Assembly: GCF_015221875.1 (NCBI RefSeq)
Contig: NZ_JACYGY010000001.1
Location: forward strand, 4,504,501-4,568,500
DNA: 64,000 nucleotides
Reading direction: 5' to 3'
From: Dyadobacter subterraneus
GTDB taxonomy: Bacteria; Bacteroidota; Bacteroidia; Cytophagales; Spirosomataceae
The notes under the pieces were generated by a model. The model did not search any database and was not told the DNA's origin. It saw only the letters and a program-made list of their open reading frames with translations. The position numbers and the translations under genes are program-made. This document shows positions 25,391 to 34,591 of the stretch, piece by piece (position 1 is the stretch's first letter; each line of letters opens with the position of its first letter).

Positions 25391-28144
25391 ATGAAAAAAT
25401 TTATCCTTCTTATTCATGTGCTTGTGGCAATTCCTTCCTTTGCACAGCAGCGAATTCTCTCCGGTTCGGTCCATACTACCGAAGATAACAGCGCACTTCC
25501 CGGCGTTAACGTCTCCATTAAAGGAAGCCGACAAGGAACAATTACGGATGGAAACGGACAATTCAGTCTTAGTCTTGTTAAGGGCGAAACGCTTGTTTTT
25601 TCCTTCATCGGTTTCACAGCCCAGGAAATTCATATAGGTGCTTCCAACGAATATAATGTGACACTGGAGCCAAATACGCACACGCTTGGAGAAGTCCAGG
25701 TGGTGGGATCGAGAAATGCGAATCGCACCAAACTGGATTCTCCCGTTCCCGTTGATGTTATTGATATAAAAGCTTTGCAGGAAACTGCTCCACAGGTCAG
25801 TATCACGCAGTTATTGCAATATGTTTCGCCTTCTTTTCATTCGGTGAACGGTAGTAATGCAGGCGATGCAGGTTCAGCTTTGAATTTGTCCCAGCTTCGC
25901 GGACTGGGTGTTGACCAGGTTTTAGTTTTGGTTAATGGAAAACGTCGTCATAAAAGTTCTAATATTAACTGGGGCGGATTGGGAAATGGTGCCACAGGTT
26001 ATGACCTGAATTCTATTCCGACTGCTTCTATTCAACGTGTTGAAATTCTGCGGGATGGGGCAGCTGCTCAATATGGTTCGGATGCGATTGCGGGTGTAAT
26101 CAATATTGTTTTAAACAAAAATGTTGATCAGTTGACGCTAAGTTCTACGGCTAGCACACGGCGTCGTGGCGATGGAACTACGACAAGAACGAATGCAAAT
26201 TATGGATTCTCGTTGGGAAAAAGCGGTGGCTATTTGAATACTACGGCAGAATTTGCAACACAGGCGGTTGCGCTTTTACCCGGAAATGATGAGGCCGGAC
26301 TTTACCTTGGACCGATATACGGTGGCGGTGCAAATACCAGAGCCTATGATGCAATTTACACAAAGGAAATTGACGAAAAAATTCTGGCCGACCGCGGTTT
26401 AGACCGCCATCATTTTGACCGTCGCGGTGGCGGATCCAACAAAGCAAAAGATGCGCTGTTATTTTTTAACGCCGCCATTCCGTTAGCGCAAAATGCGGAA
26501 GTTTATGCGTTTGGAGGTATCAGTCACAGAAATTCACAATTTACAGCGGTTTATCGTCTTCCCGGATGGACTGAGCGGAATAATGCCTTTTTGTATCCGG
26601 ATGGTTTTTTACCAGCGATGGAAAACATTATCACCGATAAATCGCTTGCCGTTGGTATCAAAGGAAAAATCCGCAACTGGTCTGTTGACATATCCAATGT
26701 TTATGGGAAAAACAATTTTGGAAACGTCATTACCAATTCTTTAAACGCGAGTTTGGGATTAAAAACACCTACAACTTTTGATGCCGGAAGTTACAACGCT
26801 AGCCAAAATACAGGAAGTATCGATATCAGCCGCTATTTTGATAAAGCGCTGAAAGGAATCAACGTCGCTTTTGGAGCGCAGTACCGTGTTGAAACTTACC
26901 AGATTGTTGCCGGTGAAGAAGCTTCTTATTCAAAAGCAGATCTGCGTACCGTTTTTGGTCTGGACACAACGGCCAGCGGAATTATTTACACAACAAAAGA
27001 AGGAAGTATTGGTTTGAATGGACTTTCACCAGGATCACAAATTCACGCAGGTTTCAGGCCAGAAAATGCCGTAAATGTAAACCGTTCCGTTTTGGCAGGT
27101 TATGCTGATGTGGAAGTTAATTTTACAGAAAAATGGCTCGTTTCCGGCGCATTAAGACTGGAAAGTTTCTCGGCTTTGGGTAATGTGACAACGTATAAAG
27201 TTGCTTCAAAGTACAGTATTACAGACTGGCTGGGCATCAGAGGATCGCACAATACAGGTTTCCGCGCACCGGATCTGGCTCAGTATTATTACACCGAAAC
27301 GTCCACCAGTTTTCAGCAGGGACGGGCAATTGATCAGGTTACCGCATCCAATCAAAGTGCAGCGACACGTGCGCTTGGGATTCCAACTTTAACACCTGAA
27401 AAATCAAAAGGTTATACATTAGGAATCACAACACAGCCTTTCAGAAACTTCGAATTTACGGCTGATGCCTACCTGGTTGATGTCAATAACCGTGTAGGAA
27501 ATACCGGAAATTTCTCTGCAACGGATGTCAATTTGCCACTCGAAGTCAGGAATTTATTTGTACAAACCGGTACGACACAAGCGAAATTTTTCTATAACTC
27601 TTTTAGCACCCGCACAAAAGGTCTGGAATTGACAGGAAGCTATAAGACACCCTTCCGCGGCGGAGCGCTTAACTTACTTTTTGGTGCCAATTTTGTCAAT
27701 ACCGAAGTGACGAAAGTGAACACGCCAAAAGGTTTGGAAGCTTATCAATATATCATTTTCAATGACGGAGAAAAAGCGAGAGTAACCTCTAACATTCCTG
27801 GCAAAAAGATCAACCTGCAAGGAACATTCAAAATTGGAAAACTGACCTACATGGCACGTGCAATTTATTTCGGATCGGTTACAAACGCGTCTGCATTAAA
27901 TGCAACATTCCCAAAACCGGATTACTTCTATCAAAAACTGAAACCGATCTGGGTGGTTGATGCTTCTGTCGCTTATTCATTCTCAAAAATATTGCAGGGC
28001 TCCATTGGTGTTAACAACGCTTTCAACAAACTGGGTGATTATTCTGATCCAAAACTTAATGCTTTGAGTAAACCTTCGATTATCGGAATTCAGAACGGAA
28101 GCGCAGGTATTCAGCCTTTTATCAGAATCACGGCAAGACTTTAA
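25391..28144 (+). CDS. TonB-dependent outer-membrane receptor
   Basis: A 917-residue receptor. Signal peptide MKKFILLIHVLVAIPSFAQ; carboxypeptidase-regulatory-like domain (LPGVNVSIKGSRQGTITDGNG); then TonB box and plug (LGEVQVVGSRNANRT, VDQVLVLVNGKRRH, RVEILRDGAAAQYGSDAIAG) and a 22-strand-type barrel ending GIQPFIRITARL. It lacks the SusC-specific signature, and no SusD follows. It is therefore a classical TonB receptor for a metal chelate, vitamin or similar small ligand rather than a glycan SusC. It is followed 21 bases later by the DUF4397 lipoprotein, which probably works with it. Confidence 0.92.
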   Translation: MKKFILLIHVLVAIPSFAQQRILSGSVHTTEDNSALPGVNVSIKGSRQGTITDGNGQFSLSLVKGETLVFSFIGFTAQEIHIGASNEYNVTLEPNTHTLGEVQVVGSRNANRTKLDSPVPVDVIDIKALQETAPQVSITQLLQYVSPSFHSVNGSNAGDAGSALNLSQLRGLGVDQVLVLVNGKRRHKSSNINWGGLGNGATGYDLNSIPTASIQRVEILRDGAAAQYGSDAIAGVINIVLNKNVDQLTLSSTASTRRRGDGTTTRTNANYGFSLGKSGGYLNTTAEFATQAVALLPGNDEAGLYLGPIYGGGANTRAYDAIYTKEIDEKILADRGLDRHHFDRRGGGSNKAKDALLFFNAAIPLAQNAEVYAFGGISHRNSQFTAVYRLPGWTERNNAFLYPDGFLPAMENIITDKSLAVGIKGKIRNWSVDISNVYGKNNFGNVITNSLNASLGLKTPTTFDAGSYNASQNTGSIDISRYFDKALKGINVAFGAQYRVETYQIVAGEEASYSKADLRTVFGLDTTASGIIYTTKEGSIGLNGLSPGSQIHAGFRPENAVNVNRSVLAGYADVEVNFTEKWLVSGALRLESFSALGNVTTYKVASKYSITDWLGIRGSHNTGFRAPDLAQYYYTETSTSFQQGRAIDQVTASNQSAATRALGIPTLTPEKSKGYTLGITTQPFRNFEFTADAYLVDVNNRVGNTGNFSATDVNLPLEVRNLFVQTGTTQAKFFYNSFSTRTKGLELTGSYKTPFRGGALNLLFGANFVNTEVTKVNTPKGLEAYQYIIFNDGEKARVTSNIPGKKINLQGTFKIGKLTYMARAIYFGSVTNASALNATFPKPDYFYQKLKPIWVVDASVAYSFSKILQGSIGVNNAFNKLGDYSDPKLNALSKPSIIGIQNGSAGIQPFIRITARL

Positions 28145-28165
28145 ATTATTTCAACTTCAACTTTT

Positions 28166-28975
28166 ATGAATCTATATAAAACATTTAGGTCAATTCCGCT
28201 TTTGAAAAAGGCGCTGATTGCAACAATTCTGCTTACCGGATTTTCCGCCTGCAAGGAAGCAGATTATCTGGACGTAGATGCAGCAGATCGCCCGCCATTA
28301 AGCGCATTCATCAGTTTTGTCAACGCGAGACCGGTTACTACGCCGCTAAATTTCTGGACATTTACAGATAAAATCACACCAACTGCCGTTGCAATAAATG
28401 AGGCTTCTGCCTATTATCCTACCGTTTTTGGTAATGTGCAGATCAATTTTACCGAAGGTGCTAACACAAGTTACAAAGCTTCATACCAGTTTGGAAACAG
28501 CGCTACTTTTTCAGCCACGGGAAGACCAAACGGTCCTATCGCAACATTTTATCACACCGTGGTTGCGGCCAGAACGAGCAATAATAAAGCGGATTCTCTG
28601 ATTCTTTTTTATGATGATTTAAAAGCGCCCGATGCTCAGAAAGCCAAACTTCGTTTCGTGAATCTTTCCCCGGAAAACGGAACAATAAATGTCTTCAACG
28701 GCAAAACAGCTTTGTTTAGCAATGTTGCTTATGGACGAGCAGCAAATTCTTCTCTCGCAGGCGAAACGCTGAGTGCATGGTCGCTCGGACCGTTTCAAAA
28801 TGTGAGTCCGGGTATTTACGATTTAAATTTTACCAACGCAACCAGCGGCAACACTACCGGCAGCTCAACCTCCGTAACTTTGGAAGCAGGTAAAATTTAT
28901 ACTGTTTTTACACACGGACTCCTCAGCGGTTCTCCTGCTTTTGGGGTGAAGGTGTTGGAACATCCGGTTAAGTAA
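28166..28975 (+). CDS. DUF4397 domain lipoprotein
   Basis: A 269-residue lipoprotein. After a charged start and hydrophobic stretch the lipobox LTGFSAC puts the lipidated cysteine at residue 29. The rest is beta-rich and matches DUF4397-type proteins (AKLRFVNLSPENGTINVF, VSPGIYDLNFTNA, LEAGKIYTVFTHGLL), which often sit beside TonB receptors in Bacteroidota and have no firm biochemical role. The close spacing suggests cotranscription with the receptor and a surface or periplasmic accessory role. Confidence 0.8.
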   Translation: MNLYKTFRSIPLLKKALIATILLTGFSACKEADYLDVDAADRPPLSAFISFVNARPVTTPLNFWTFTDKITPTAVAINEASAYYPTVFGNVQINFTEGANTSYKASYQFGNSATFSATGRPNGPIATFYHTVVAARTSNNKADSLILFYDDLKAPDAQKAKLRFVNLSPENGTINVFNGKTALFSNVAYGRAANSSLAGETLSAWSLGPFQNVSPGIYDLNFTNATSGNTTGSSTSVTLEAGKIYTVFTHGLLSGSPAFGVKVLEHPVK

Positions 28976-29032
28976 AAAATTCCCCCTGCTGCAAAATTGC
29001 CTTTTGGGGTAGTTTTGTTGCGGGGGAATTTT
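28976..29032. terminator. Strong terminator hairpin between convergent genes
   Basis: AAAATTCCCCC (28976-28986) and GGGGGAATTTT (29022-29032) pair perfectly. Within the 35-base loop CAAAA and TTTTG can also pair, extending the stem. It begins directly after the DUF4397 stop and can end transcription from both sides. Confidence 0.8.
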
Positions 29033-29041
29033 GTCATGAGG

Positions 29042-29094
29042 TTGTCATTTGTGGTCAGGAAATTGTCATTTGTTGTCAAGGGTGGTCAGGAAAT
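29042..29094. repeat. Interleaved short direct repeats
   Basis: TTGTCATTTGT occurs at 29042-29052 and 29063-29073. GTGGTCAGGAAAT occurs at 29051-29063 and 29082-29094. A local duplication in the noncoding gap between convergent genes; no function evident. Confidence 0.5.
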
Positions 29095-29123
29095 GGTTGT
29101 TTGATATTTGGTTGGGTATCTTT

Positions 29124-30128
29124 CTAATCGATTTTCATGATAAGTTTTTTGCCGTTGGTTTTATTATTTTCCAGCATTTGGTGGGCGGTTTTTACTGTTT
29201 GTCTTGATAGTGTTCCTATTATATTGATTTCTGGGGGTGTGATAATGTTGCTTGTGATCAGCGAAATGAATTCGGTGAGCTTTTCTCCGTAGTAATTTAT
29301 ATTTCCCGCCAGCATGTATGCGTAGTTTGAAATATTAATAATGGTCGCTCCTTTATTGAAAAGATTTTCTCTCGCAATTTCTGTACTAAGTGCCGTAACA
29401 TCTGCATAATTTCCATTTGTTATCAAAACTTTGGCACAAATTTCGGACATTTCAGCTCCTACCAAATCGATGCAATGATCATAAAAGTTTTGATTATTTG
29501 CGCCCAGAATTAATTCTTGCAAGTCTTCATTTTTGTAATTTATAATCTGATTTTCTTTTAAACCCTTCTTCAAAAGCTGGTGGATACTTTGTTGATTTCC
29601 AGCCGTTACTATTATATTTTTAAATCCCATAGCCAATAATATTTTGACTAAAACAATTCCAACGCCGCCTGCTGCACCGGTGATAAAAATAGAGTCTTCC
29701 GGTTTTATTTTCAGTCGGTTGAAACATTGAAGTGCAGTGATTGAAGCCGTCGGGATAGCGGCTGCTTGCTCAAAAGACAATGATTTCGGTTTTAAAGCTG
29801 CAATCGTTTCCGGGATGGCTATGTATTCGCAGTAAGTTCCGTTCGAGCCCATACTTCCGCAAGCTGCAAGAATGGCATCACCAACTTTAAACTTTGTTAC
29901 TTTTTCACCGATTTCAACCACAATTCCGGACATTTCCCTGCCGAGAATCTGAGAATGCATTCGCTTCCTTTCGGTTTTACCCTGACGCATCTGGTAGTCG
30001 ATCGGGTTGAAAGCAGCCGCTTTTATTTTGACCAAAATCTGATTTTCTGTAATCTTTGGAATTGGAAATTTATCCTCTATTACAAAGTTTTCCACGCTTC
30101 CAAAATCCTTCAAAACTATGGCTTGCAT
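29124..30128 (-). CDS. NADPH:quinone reductase-like oxidoreductase (MDR superfamily)
   Basis: A 334-residue medium-chain reductase, with an N-terminal GroES-like domain (ILGREMSGIVVEIGEKV, GDAILAACGS) and a Rossmann half with the cofactor loop GAAGGVGIVLVKILLAMGF near residue 155. Catalytic zinc ligands are lacking, as in quinone or enone reductases. It is divergent from the HxlR regulator 101 bases away, the same arrangement as the QorR-qor2 pair of Corynebacterium, where a redox-sensing HxlR protein controls a quinone reductase. A role in electrophile or quinone detoxification follows from this by analogy. Confidence 0.85.
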   Translation of the reverse strand: MQAIVLKDFGSVENFVIEDKFPIPKITENQILVKIKAAAFNPIDYQMRQGKTERKRMHSQILGREMSGIVVEIGEKVTKFKVGDAILAACGSMGSNGTYCEYIAIPETIAALKPKSLSFEQAAAIPTASITALQCFNRLKIKPEDSIFITGAAGGVGIVLVKILLAMGFKNIIVTAGNQQSIHQLLKKGLKENQIINYKNEDLQELILGANNQNFYDHCIDLVGAEMSEICAKVLITNGNYADVTALSTEIARENLFNKGATIINISNYAYMLAGNINYYGEKLTEFISLITSNIITPPEINIIGTLSRQTVKTAHQMLENNKTNGKKLIMKID

Positions 30129-30146
30129 AACTGAATTTTATGTTGA

Positions 30147-30180
30147 TTTGTAAAATTACAAGCCCAATATTTTATATTTG
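30147..30180 (+). promoter_or_regulatory. Promoter of the HxlR gene
   Basis: TTTG (30147-30150), 22 bases, then TATATTTG (30173-30180): both Bacteroidota promoter elements are exact. The last base overlaps the first arm of the operator palindrome, so a bound repressor would cover the transcription start. Confidence 0.6.
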
Positions 30181-30209
30181 TTACCGGTTAACAGCAGGTA
30201 ACCGGTAAC
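30180..30209. promoter_or_regulatory. Perfect palindromic operator, probably for HxlR
   Basis: GTTACCGGTTA (30180-30190) and TAACCGGTAAC (30199-30209) form a perfect 11-base inverted repeat with an eight-base spacer, just upstream of the HxlR gene and in the shared intergenic region with the oxidoreductase. Position and symmetry suit a dimeric winged-helix repressor. No T-run follows, so it is not a terminator. Confidence 0.65.
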
Positions 30210-30229
30210 TTCCAGGAAACCGATATCAT

Positions 30230-30601
30230 ATGGCATTGATTGAAAAAAACGGCGAAATTCGTGAAGCAAGCTGCAAGGAAGAATTAACTGCGATGAGAGA
30301 AAGCGTGGAAATTCTGGGTGGAAAATGGAAATTGCATATCATGCGCTATCTGGCAAACCGTCCCTGTGAAAAGAATTCGTTTAAAAAAATGCAGCGGGAA
30401 ATTGATGGCATTTCAGCCAAAATGCTTTCCAAGGAACTGAAAGATCTTGAAGTAAATTTGCTTGTCACAAGAACGCTGCTGGAAACAAAACCAGTCACTG
30501 TCGAATATCAGATTACGGAATACGGCAGAGGCGTACTTCCACTAACCGAAACTTTAGTTAGCTGGGGATTAAAACACCGCAGTAAAATTCGGGAAGATTA
30601 G
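30230..30601 (+). CDS. HxlR/DUF24-family winged-helix regulator
   Basis: A 123-residue regulator. The winged helix covers about residues 25-110: SVEILGGKWKLHIMRYL, then EIDGISAKMLSKELKDLE (recognition helix) and the wing PVTVEYQITEYGRG, typical of HxlR. Cys15 lies just before the domain, the place where YodB and QorR type members sense oxidants or quinones, and a second cysteine is at 46. It is divergent from a quinone-reductase-like gene and faces a perfect palindrome in the intergenic space, so it probably represses itself and that gene. Confidence 0.9.
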   Translation: MALIEKNGEIREASCKEELTAMRESVEILGGKWKLHIMRYLANRPCEKNSFKKMQREIDGISAKMLSKELKDLEVNLLVTRTLLETKPVTVEYQITEYGRGVLPLTETLVSWGLKHRSKIRED

Positions 30602-30626
30602 GCTAATAAATCAAGGAAATCCTGTT

Positions 30627-32015
30627 TCATTTTTTTGAATAATCCGGGTTGATTTCGGGCATATTGGCATTAACCTGTTTCCGCCAGTTTTTCAAAAGCT
30701 GAGCCAGTTCCTTCGTTTTGGAAGGGAGTTTCGCAGACAGATCTTTACTTTCAGAAATATCATTTTCAAGATTAAATAATTCCAGCTTACCGGTTTCATA
30801 AGATTCAACCAGCTTATAATTCCCAAGCCTGACGGCTCCCGACGGCCTTCCTTCCTGATTACTGAAATGAGGATAATGCCAGAAAATAGCTCCGCGCTCA
30901 GCGACTTGCCCCGGACTTTTTAGTACCGGATAAAAGCTCTTACCATCACCTGATTTATTTGTTTGATTAATTCCGAGAAGCTCGCAGAAAGTGGAAACAT
31001 AGTCTGTTCCGATCACTGTATTATTTGTCACCATATTTTCCTTGATATTTCCTTTCCAACTAAAAATCAACGGTATTTTAATGCCTCCCTCATATACGTG
31101 CCCTTTCCATTTCCTTAGCGGAGCCAGGTTTGTCGGCACAGGACCGAGTTCGGCAAGTCCTAAACCACCATTGTCCGAAGTAAAAATAATGATCGTATTT
31201 TCCAGTAAATTATTTTTGGCAAGCTCAGCTACCACACGTCCTACACCATCGTCCATGCTTTCGAGCATTGCCGCGTAATTCGGGTTAAACTTATCTTTGT
31301 ATTTGGCATAATTGGAAAAGTAATAATTGAGTTTATCAGCTCTTGGGATCAGCATGACATGTGGCGCGGAATAAGTCAGATATAGAAAAAACGGCTTTGA
31401 TTTGCTCTCATTGATATATTCCACTGCATAATCGGTGAGTTTATCAGTCAGGTACTCCTTTCCGTGGTCTTCAAAAACCGTTTTTCCATTCGAGGTAATC
31501 GAGTAATTATAATAATCCAGTCCATTTTTTGCAATGACTCTGTCATATTCGAATCCCTGGTTTACGGGCGAAGATGAATCCGCTGATCCCAGATGCCACT
31601 TGCCAACGATACCGGTTTTGTAACCATTATCTTTCAAAATCTCTGCCAATGTAATTTCTGACGACGCCAGATATCTTGTCCACTGAGCAGGTAAAACATT
31701 GGATCTCGGATCCTTTCTTTCACCGGCAATAAAATTCGTGAGATGAAGCCTGGCTGGATATTTGCCCGTCATAATCGCGGCACGTGAAGGTGAACAAACC
31801 GGACAAGCCGAATAGGCCTGGGTAAATTTCAATCCCTTTTTTGCCAGCGAATCAATATTTGGCGTACGGTGATAGGGATTACCATAACAGGAAAGATCAG
31901 TATAACCCAGATCGTCTGCCATGACAAAAACGATATTCGGTTTCACATTTTGCCCAAAACCGGATTGTGAAATCCAAAGCAGAAGATTTATAAAAAGTAG
32001 ATATTTTAATTTCAT
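30627..32015 (-). CDS. Solitary secreted type I sulfatase
   Basis: A 462-residue sulfatase with a signal peptide (MKLKYLLFINLLLWISQSGFG). Asp34-Asp35 lie in FVMADDLGYTDLSCYG, formylglycine Cys74 in CSPSRAAIMTGKYPARLH, and the second metal site is IFTSDNGGLGLAELG. VYEGGIKIPLIFSWKG resembles the N-acetylgalactosamine-6-sulfatase and arylsulfatase-A-like group. Unlike the six in the susCD operon, it stands alone, between the HxlR gene (convergent, 25 bases) and the sterol-desaturase-like gene (divergent). It may act on the same glycan; that is only a suggestion. Confidence 0.9.
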   Translation of the reverse strand: MKLKYLLFINLLLWISQSGFGQNVKPNIVFVMADDLGYTDLSCYGNPYHRTPNIDSLAKKGLKFTQAYSACPVCSPSRAAIMTGKYPARLHLTNFIAGERKDPRSNVLPAQWTRYLASSEITLAEILKDNGYKTGIVGKWHLGSADSSSPVNQGFEYDRVIAKNGLDYYNYSITSNGKTVFEDHGKEYLTDKLTDYAVEYINESKSKPFFLYLTYSAPHVMLIPRADKLNYYFSNYAKYKDKFNPNYAAMLESMDDGVGRVVAELAKNNLLENTIIIFTSDNGGLGLAELGPVPTNLAPLRKWKGHVYEGGIKIPLIFSWKGNIKENMVTNNTVIGTDYVSTFCELLGINQTNKSGDGKSFYPVLKSPGQVAERGAIFWHYPHFSNQEGRPSGAVRLGNYKLVESYETGKLELFNLENDISESKDLSAKLPSKTKELAQLLKNWRKQVNANMPEINPDYSKK

Positions 32016-32161
32016 TGGTGATTATAAAAGGGGTAAAACTGTAATGAGATAATTAAATTATTAATTGTGGTGATCAGATTTTGTTCCGTTTATTTAAAGA
32101 TGCATATTTGTAAAATCTACTTGTTCTATATACTATACATAGATAAGCTTTTTATACTTAT

Positions 32162-33370
32162 ATGAATTTAAATTACATGGCGCTGGCCGTACCGGTTTTT
32201 CTGTTTTTTATTGGATTGGAATATCTTTTTTCCAAAATTTTCGACAGGCATGTATTTAATTTTAACAGTTCCATCGCCAATATGAATGTTGGCGTTGCCG
32301 AGCGGCTTATCGATCTTTTCACCGCAGGTTCCTTCTACTTTTTTTACGATTATCTTCACCAGCATTTTGCAATTTTCAATATAAAGCCAACGATCTTAAT
32401 GTGGATCGCACTGATACTTGCCACGGATCTTATCTGGTACTGGTATCACCGGTGTGGACATAAAATTAATTTTTTCTGGGGATTCCATGTTGTTCATCAT
32501 ACAAGTGAAGAATTTAATTATACAGCAGGAAGTCGTATTACGGTTTTCCAGGCAGTAATCAGAACACTGTTCTGGGCAATTTTGCCGGTTATAGGATTTC
32601 CAGCACCTATGATTACCACGATGCTGATTGTACACGGCCTTTACCCGTTTTTTACCCATACCCAATTAATTGGCAAACTGGGTATTCTGGAATATATCCT
32701 GGTCACACCTTCCCATCACCGGGTGCATCACGCCAGCAATGAGGAGTATCTCGACAAGAATTTCGGGGATATGTTTATTATCTGGGACAAGCTTTTCGGC
32801 ACTTTTGCCCTTGAAGAAAAAGAACCCTTTTATGGACTTACTAAGCCGCTTGACAGTTACAGTTTCCTGTGGCAGCATTTCCATTACCATGTGGAATTAT
32901 GGCATGCTGCAAAGAAAAAGAAAGGGTTATTTGAAAAGTTGAAACTATATTTTGGAAGTCCGGCCGATTTTGACCCGGAAATGAGAGCCCTGGTTGAGAA
33001 AAAATTTCTTTCTAAACACAAAGTCAGGGTACGTTCACAAAAGTTCAGATTGTACGTGCTGCTGCAATTCAGTGTGATGGTTACGATCCTGTTTTTCCTG
33101 TTACTTTTTGAACATCAGACAGATTTCTTTCTTCAAATCATGACTGCATGTTTTATTGTCTGTACCCTGATTAACTGCGGTGCCCTTCTCGAACAGCGCC
33201 GCTGGGTTTTCTATCTGGAATTTGCGAGAGGTTTTTTTGTCATTTTGACAACCTTTTATTATTTCCCGCACCCAACCACGTTTCTTGTCATGACCATTGT
33301 GACCCTGGGATCTCTCACCTATTTTTCAACGCTTCAAAAACAATATCTTAATTCAATTTATGGCAGGTAG
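32162..33370 (+). CDS. Sterol desaturase/fatty acid hydroxylase-family membrane protein
   Basis: A 402-residue membrane enzyme with the histidine boxes that bind a di-iron centre: HRCGH (96-100), HVVHH (109-113) and HHRVHH (185-190), set between hydrophobic segments. The first hydrophobic helix is at residues 5-22 and four more lie at the C-terminal end (about 308-400). Family members use oxygen to hydroxylate or desaturate lipids, and the long C-terminal membrane part resembles the alkylglycerol monooxygenase branch. No neighbour hints at the substrate. Its stop codon lies inside one arm of a 13-base inverted repeat. Confidence 0.88.
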   Translation: MNLNYMALAVPVFLFFIGLEYLFSKIFDRHVFNFNSSIANMNVGVAERLIDLFTAGSFYFFYDYLHQHFAIFNIKPTILMWIALILATDLIWYWYHRCGHKINFFWGFHVVHHTSEEFNYTAGSRITVFQAVIRTLFWAILPVIGFPAPMITTMLIVHGLYPFFTHTQLIGKLGILEYILVTPSHHRVHHASNEEYLDKNFGDMFIIWDKLFGTFALEEKEPFYGLTKPLDSYSFLWQHFHYHVELWHAAKKKKGLFEKLKLYFGSPADFDPEMRALVEKKFLSKHKVRVRSQKFRLYVLLQFSVMVTILFFLLLFEHQTDFFLQIMTACFIVCTLINCGALLEQRRWVFYLEFARGFFVILTTFYYFPHPTTFLVMTIVTLGSLTYFSTLQKQYLNSIYGR

Positions 33371-33435
33371 CGAAATACTACACCCAAATTTTTCTAGTCG
33401 GCTTTGAGCATAATTCCGGGTCATTTCGCTACCTG
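33364..33435. repeat. Perfect 13-base inverted repeat spanning two gene ends
   Basis: CAGGTAGCGAAAT (33364-33376) and ATTTCGCTACCTG (33423-33435) are perfect reverse complements around a 46-base loop. The left arm carries the TAG of the desaturase-like gene; the right arm carries the TAG of the minus-strand relic. It may be the trace of a rearrangement or a long-loop bidirectional terminator. Confidence 0.6.
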
Positions 33436-33686
33436 AAAGTACTTTGGGCAACAACGAATTTCATTGACAGCCAAAGATGCATATGACCATCCAGACTGAA
33501 CCTGAAAAAATCAGCCTTCAACAGATTTTCACCCGTCATTTTTCCGTCTTTCACAAGGAAAGTACCGGATAATATTTCCCGTTTTTCAACCAAAACTTCA
33601 CCTGTATAAGGATCGACAGGATACCTGGTCTGGCCTTTTTCGGTTTCAATAGACCATAATAGGGAGCTCTTATACCATAGATAATT
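33429..33686 (-). pseudogene. Truncated gene relic of unknown family
   Basis: On the minus strand an 85-codon frame is open from just after a TAA (33689-33687) to a TAG at 33431-33429. It has strongly protein-like content, for example PVDPYTGEVLVEKREILSG and NLLKADFFRFSLDGHMH, but no start codon at its head. It therefore looks like the 3' end of a gene whose front was lost. I do not recognise the family. Nothing else was seen between here and 33830. Confidence 0.45.
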
Positions 33687-33830
33687 TTAGTATGGGGATT
33701 TGATCATGCCAAGTCACATTAAAATGTTTGGACTGGCCCAGGCGCAGAATAAATTTACAAAAAAGGGGACTGGAATTTGCGTTTCATTCCTCCGTCACTT
33801 TTGCCTTTTTGCTTTCCTGCCCAATCTGCA

Positions 33831-34565
33831 TTACAGCATAAATCCACCATCAATCAAAAATTCTGACCCGGTAATAAATGATGCCGAATCACTGCTTAAA
33901 TACATAACCATTTTAGCAACATCTTCCGGTATGCCCAGTTTTTTCAGTGGTATTATATTGACGAGATTATCGAAAATACCGCTTACAGTTGCTTCATCCA
34001 TACCTGACTTGCTTAACACTTCGGTTCTTGTCGGTCCGGGACTAACGATATTTACACGGATCTTTCTGGAAGCCAGTTCACTTGCTGCTGTTTTCGCGAT
34101 TGAATTCAAAGCCGCTTTACTTGCCTGATAAACAGAGCTATTTGCTTTGTGTGTAGCAGCTACAATGGAAGACAGAAATACCACAGATGCACCTTCGTTT
34201 AAAAGGGGAACAAATTTGCTTAATGTGAAATATGCACCTTTAAAATTGATATTGATCACATTGTCAAAATTGGATTCACTGGCGTTTTCGATCAGCGATC
34301 CTTCACCCGTAATTCCGGCATTGATAAAGAGAATGTCAATTTGGCTAAATTGCTCTTTAACAAAATTGTACAAATGGCCAATATCCTGCAAACTGGCCTG
34401 ATCGGCTACAAAAGGAATTGCCCCGATTTCCAATGCCGCTTTTTCAATTGCATCCTTACGTCTTCCTGTTATGATAACTTTTATTCCATTTGCTATCATT
34501 TCTTTGGCTGTCGCATAGCCGATCCCGCTATTTCCACCCGTTACTATTGCTATTTTATTTGTCAT
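33831..34565 (-). CDS. Short-chain dehydrogenase/reductase (SDR)
   Basis: A 244-residue classical SDR. I use the ATG at 34565 (MTNKIAIVTGGNSGIGYATA), which opens directly on the cofactor-binding Rossmann motif TGGNSGIG; a nine-codon-longer start at 34592 overlaps the -7 element. Other motifs: NAG in LFINAGITGEG, the catalytic Ser in FLSSIVAATHKAN, YQASK (Tyr-x-x-x-Lys) and the closing IDGGF. The arginine in ITGRRKDAIEK favours NADP. Substrate unknown. Confidence 0.88.
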   Translation of the reverse strand: MTNKIAIVTGGNSGIGYATAKEMIANGIKVIITGRRKDAIEKAALEIGAIPFVADQASLQDIGHLYNFVKEQFSQIDILFINAGITGEGSLIENASESNFDNVININFKGAYFTLSKFVPLLNEGASVVFLSSIVAATHKANSSVYQASKAALNSIAKTAASELASRKIRVNIVSPGPTRTEVLSKSGMDEATVSGIFDNLVNIIPLKKLGIPEDVAKMVMYLSSDSASFITGSEFLIDGGFML

Positions 34566-34591
34566 TTTACTGGTTGTTTTAATTCCGTACA

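Noticed and set aside
33700..34128. Plus-strand 142-codon open frame
   Set aside because: It lies antisense to the SDR gene, whose motifs are clear, and has no recognisable domain.
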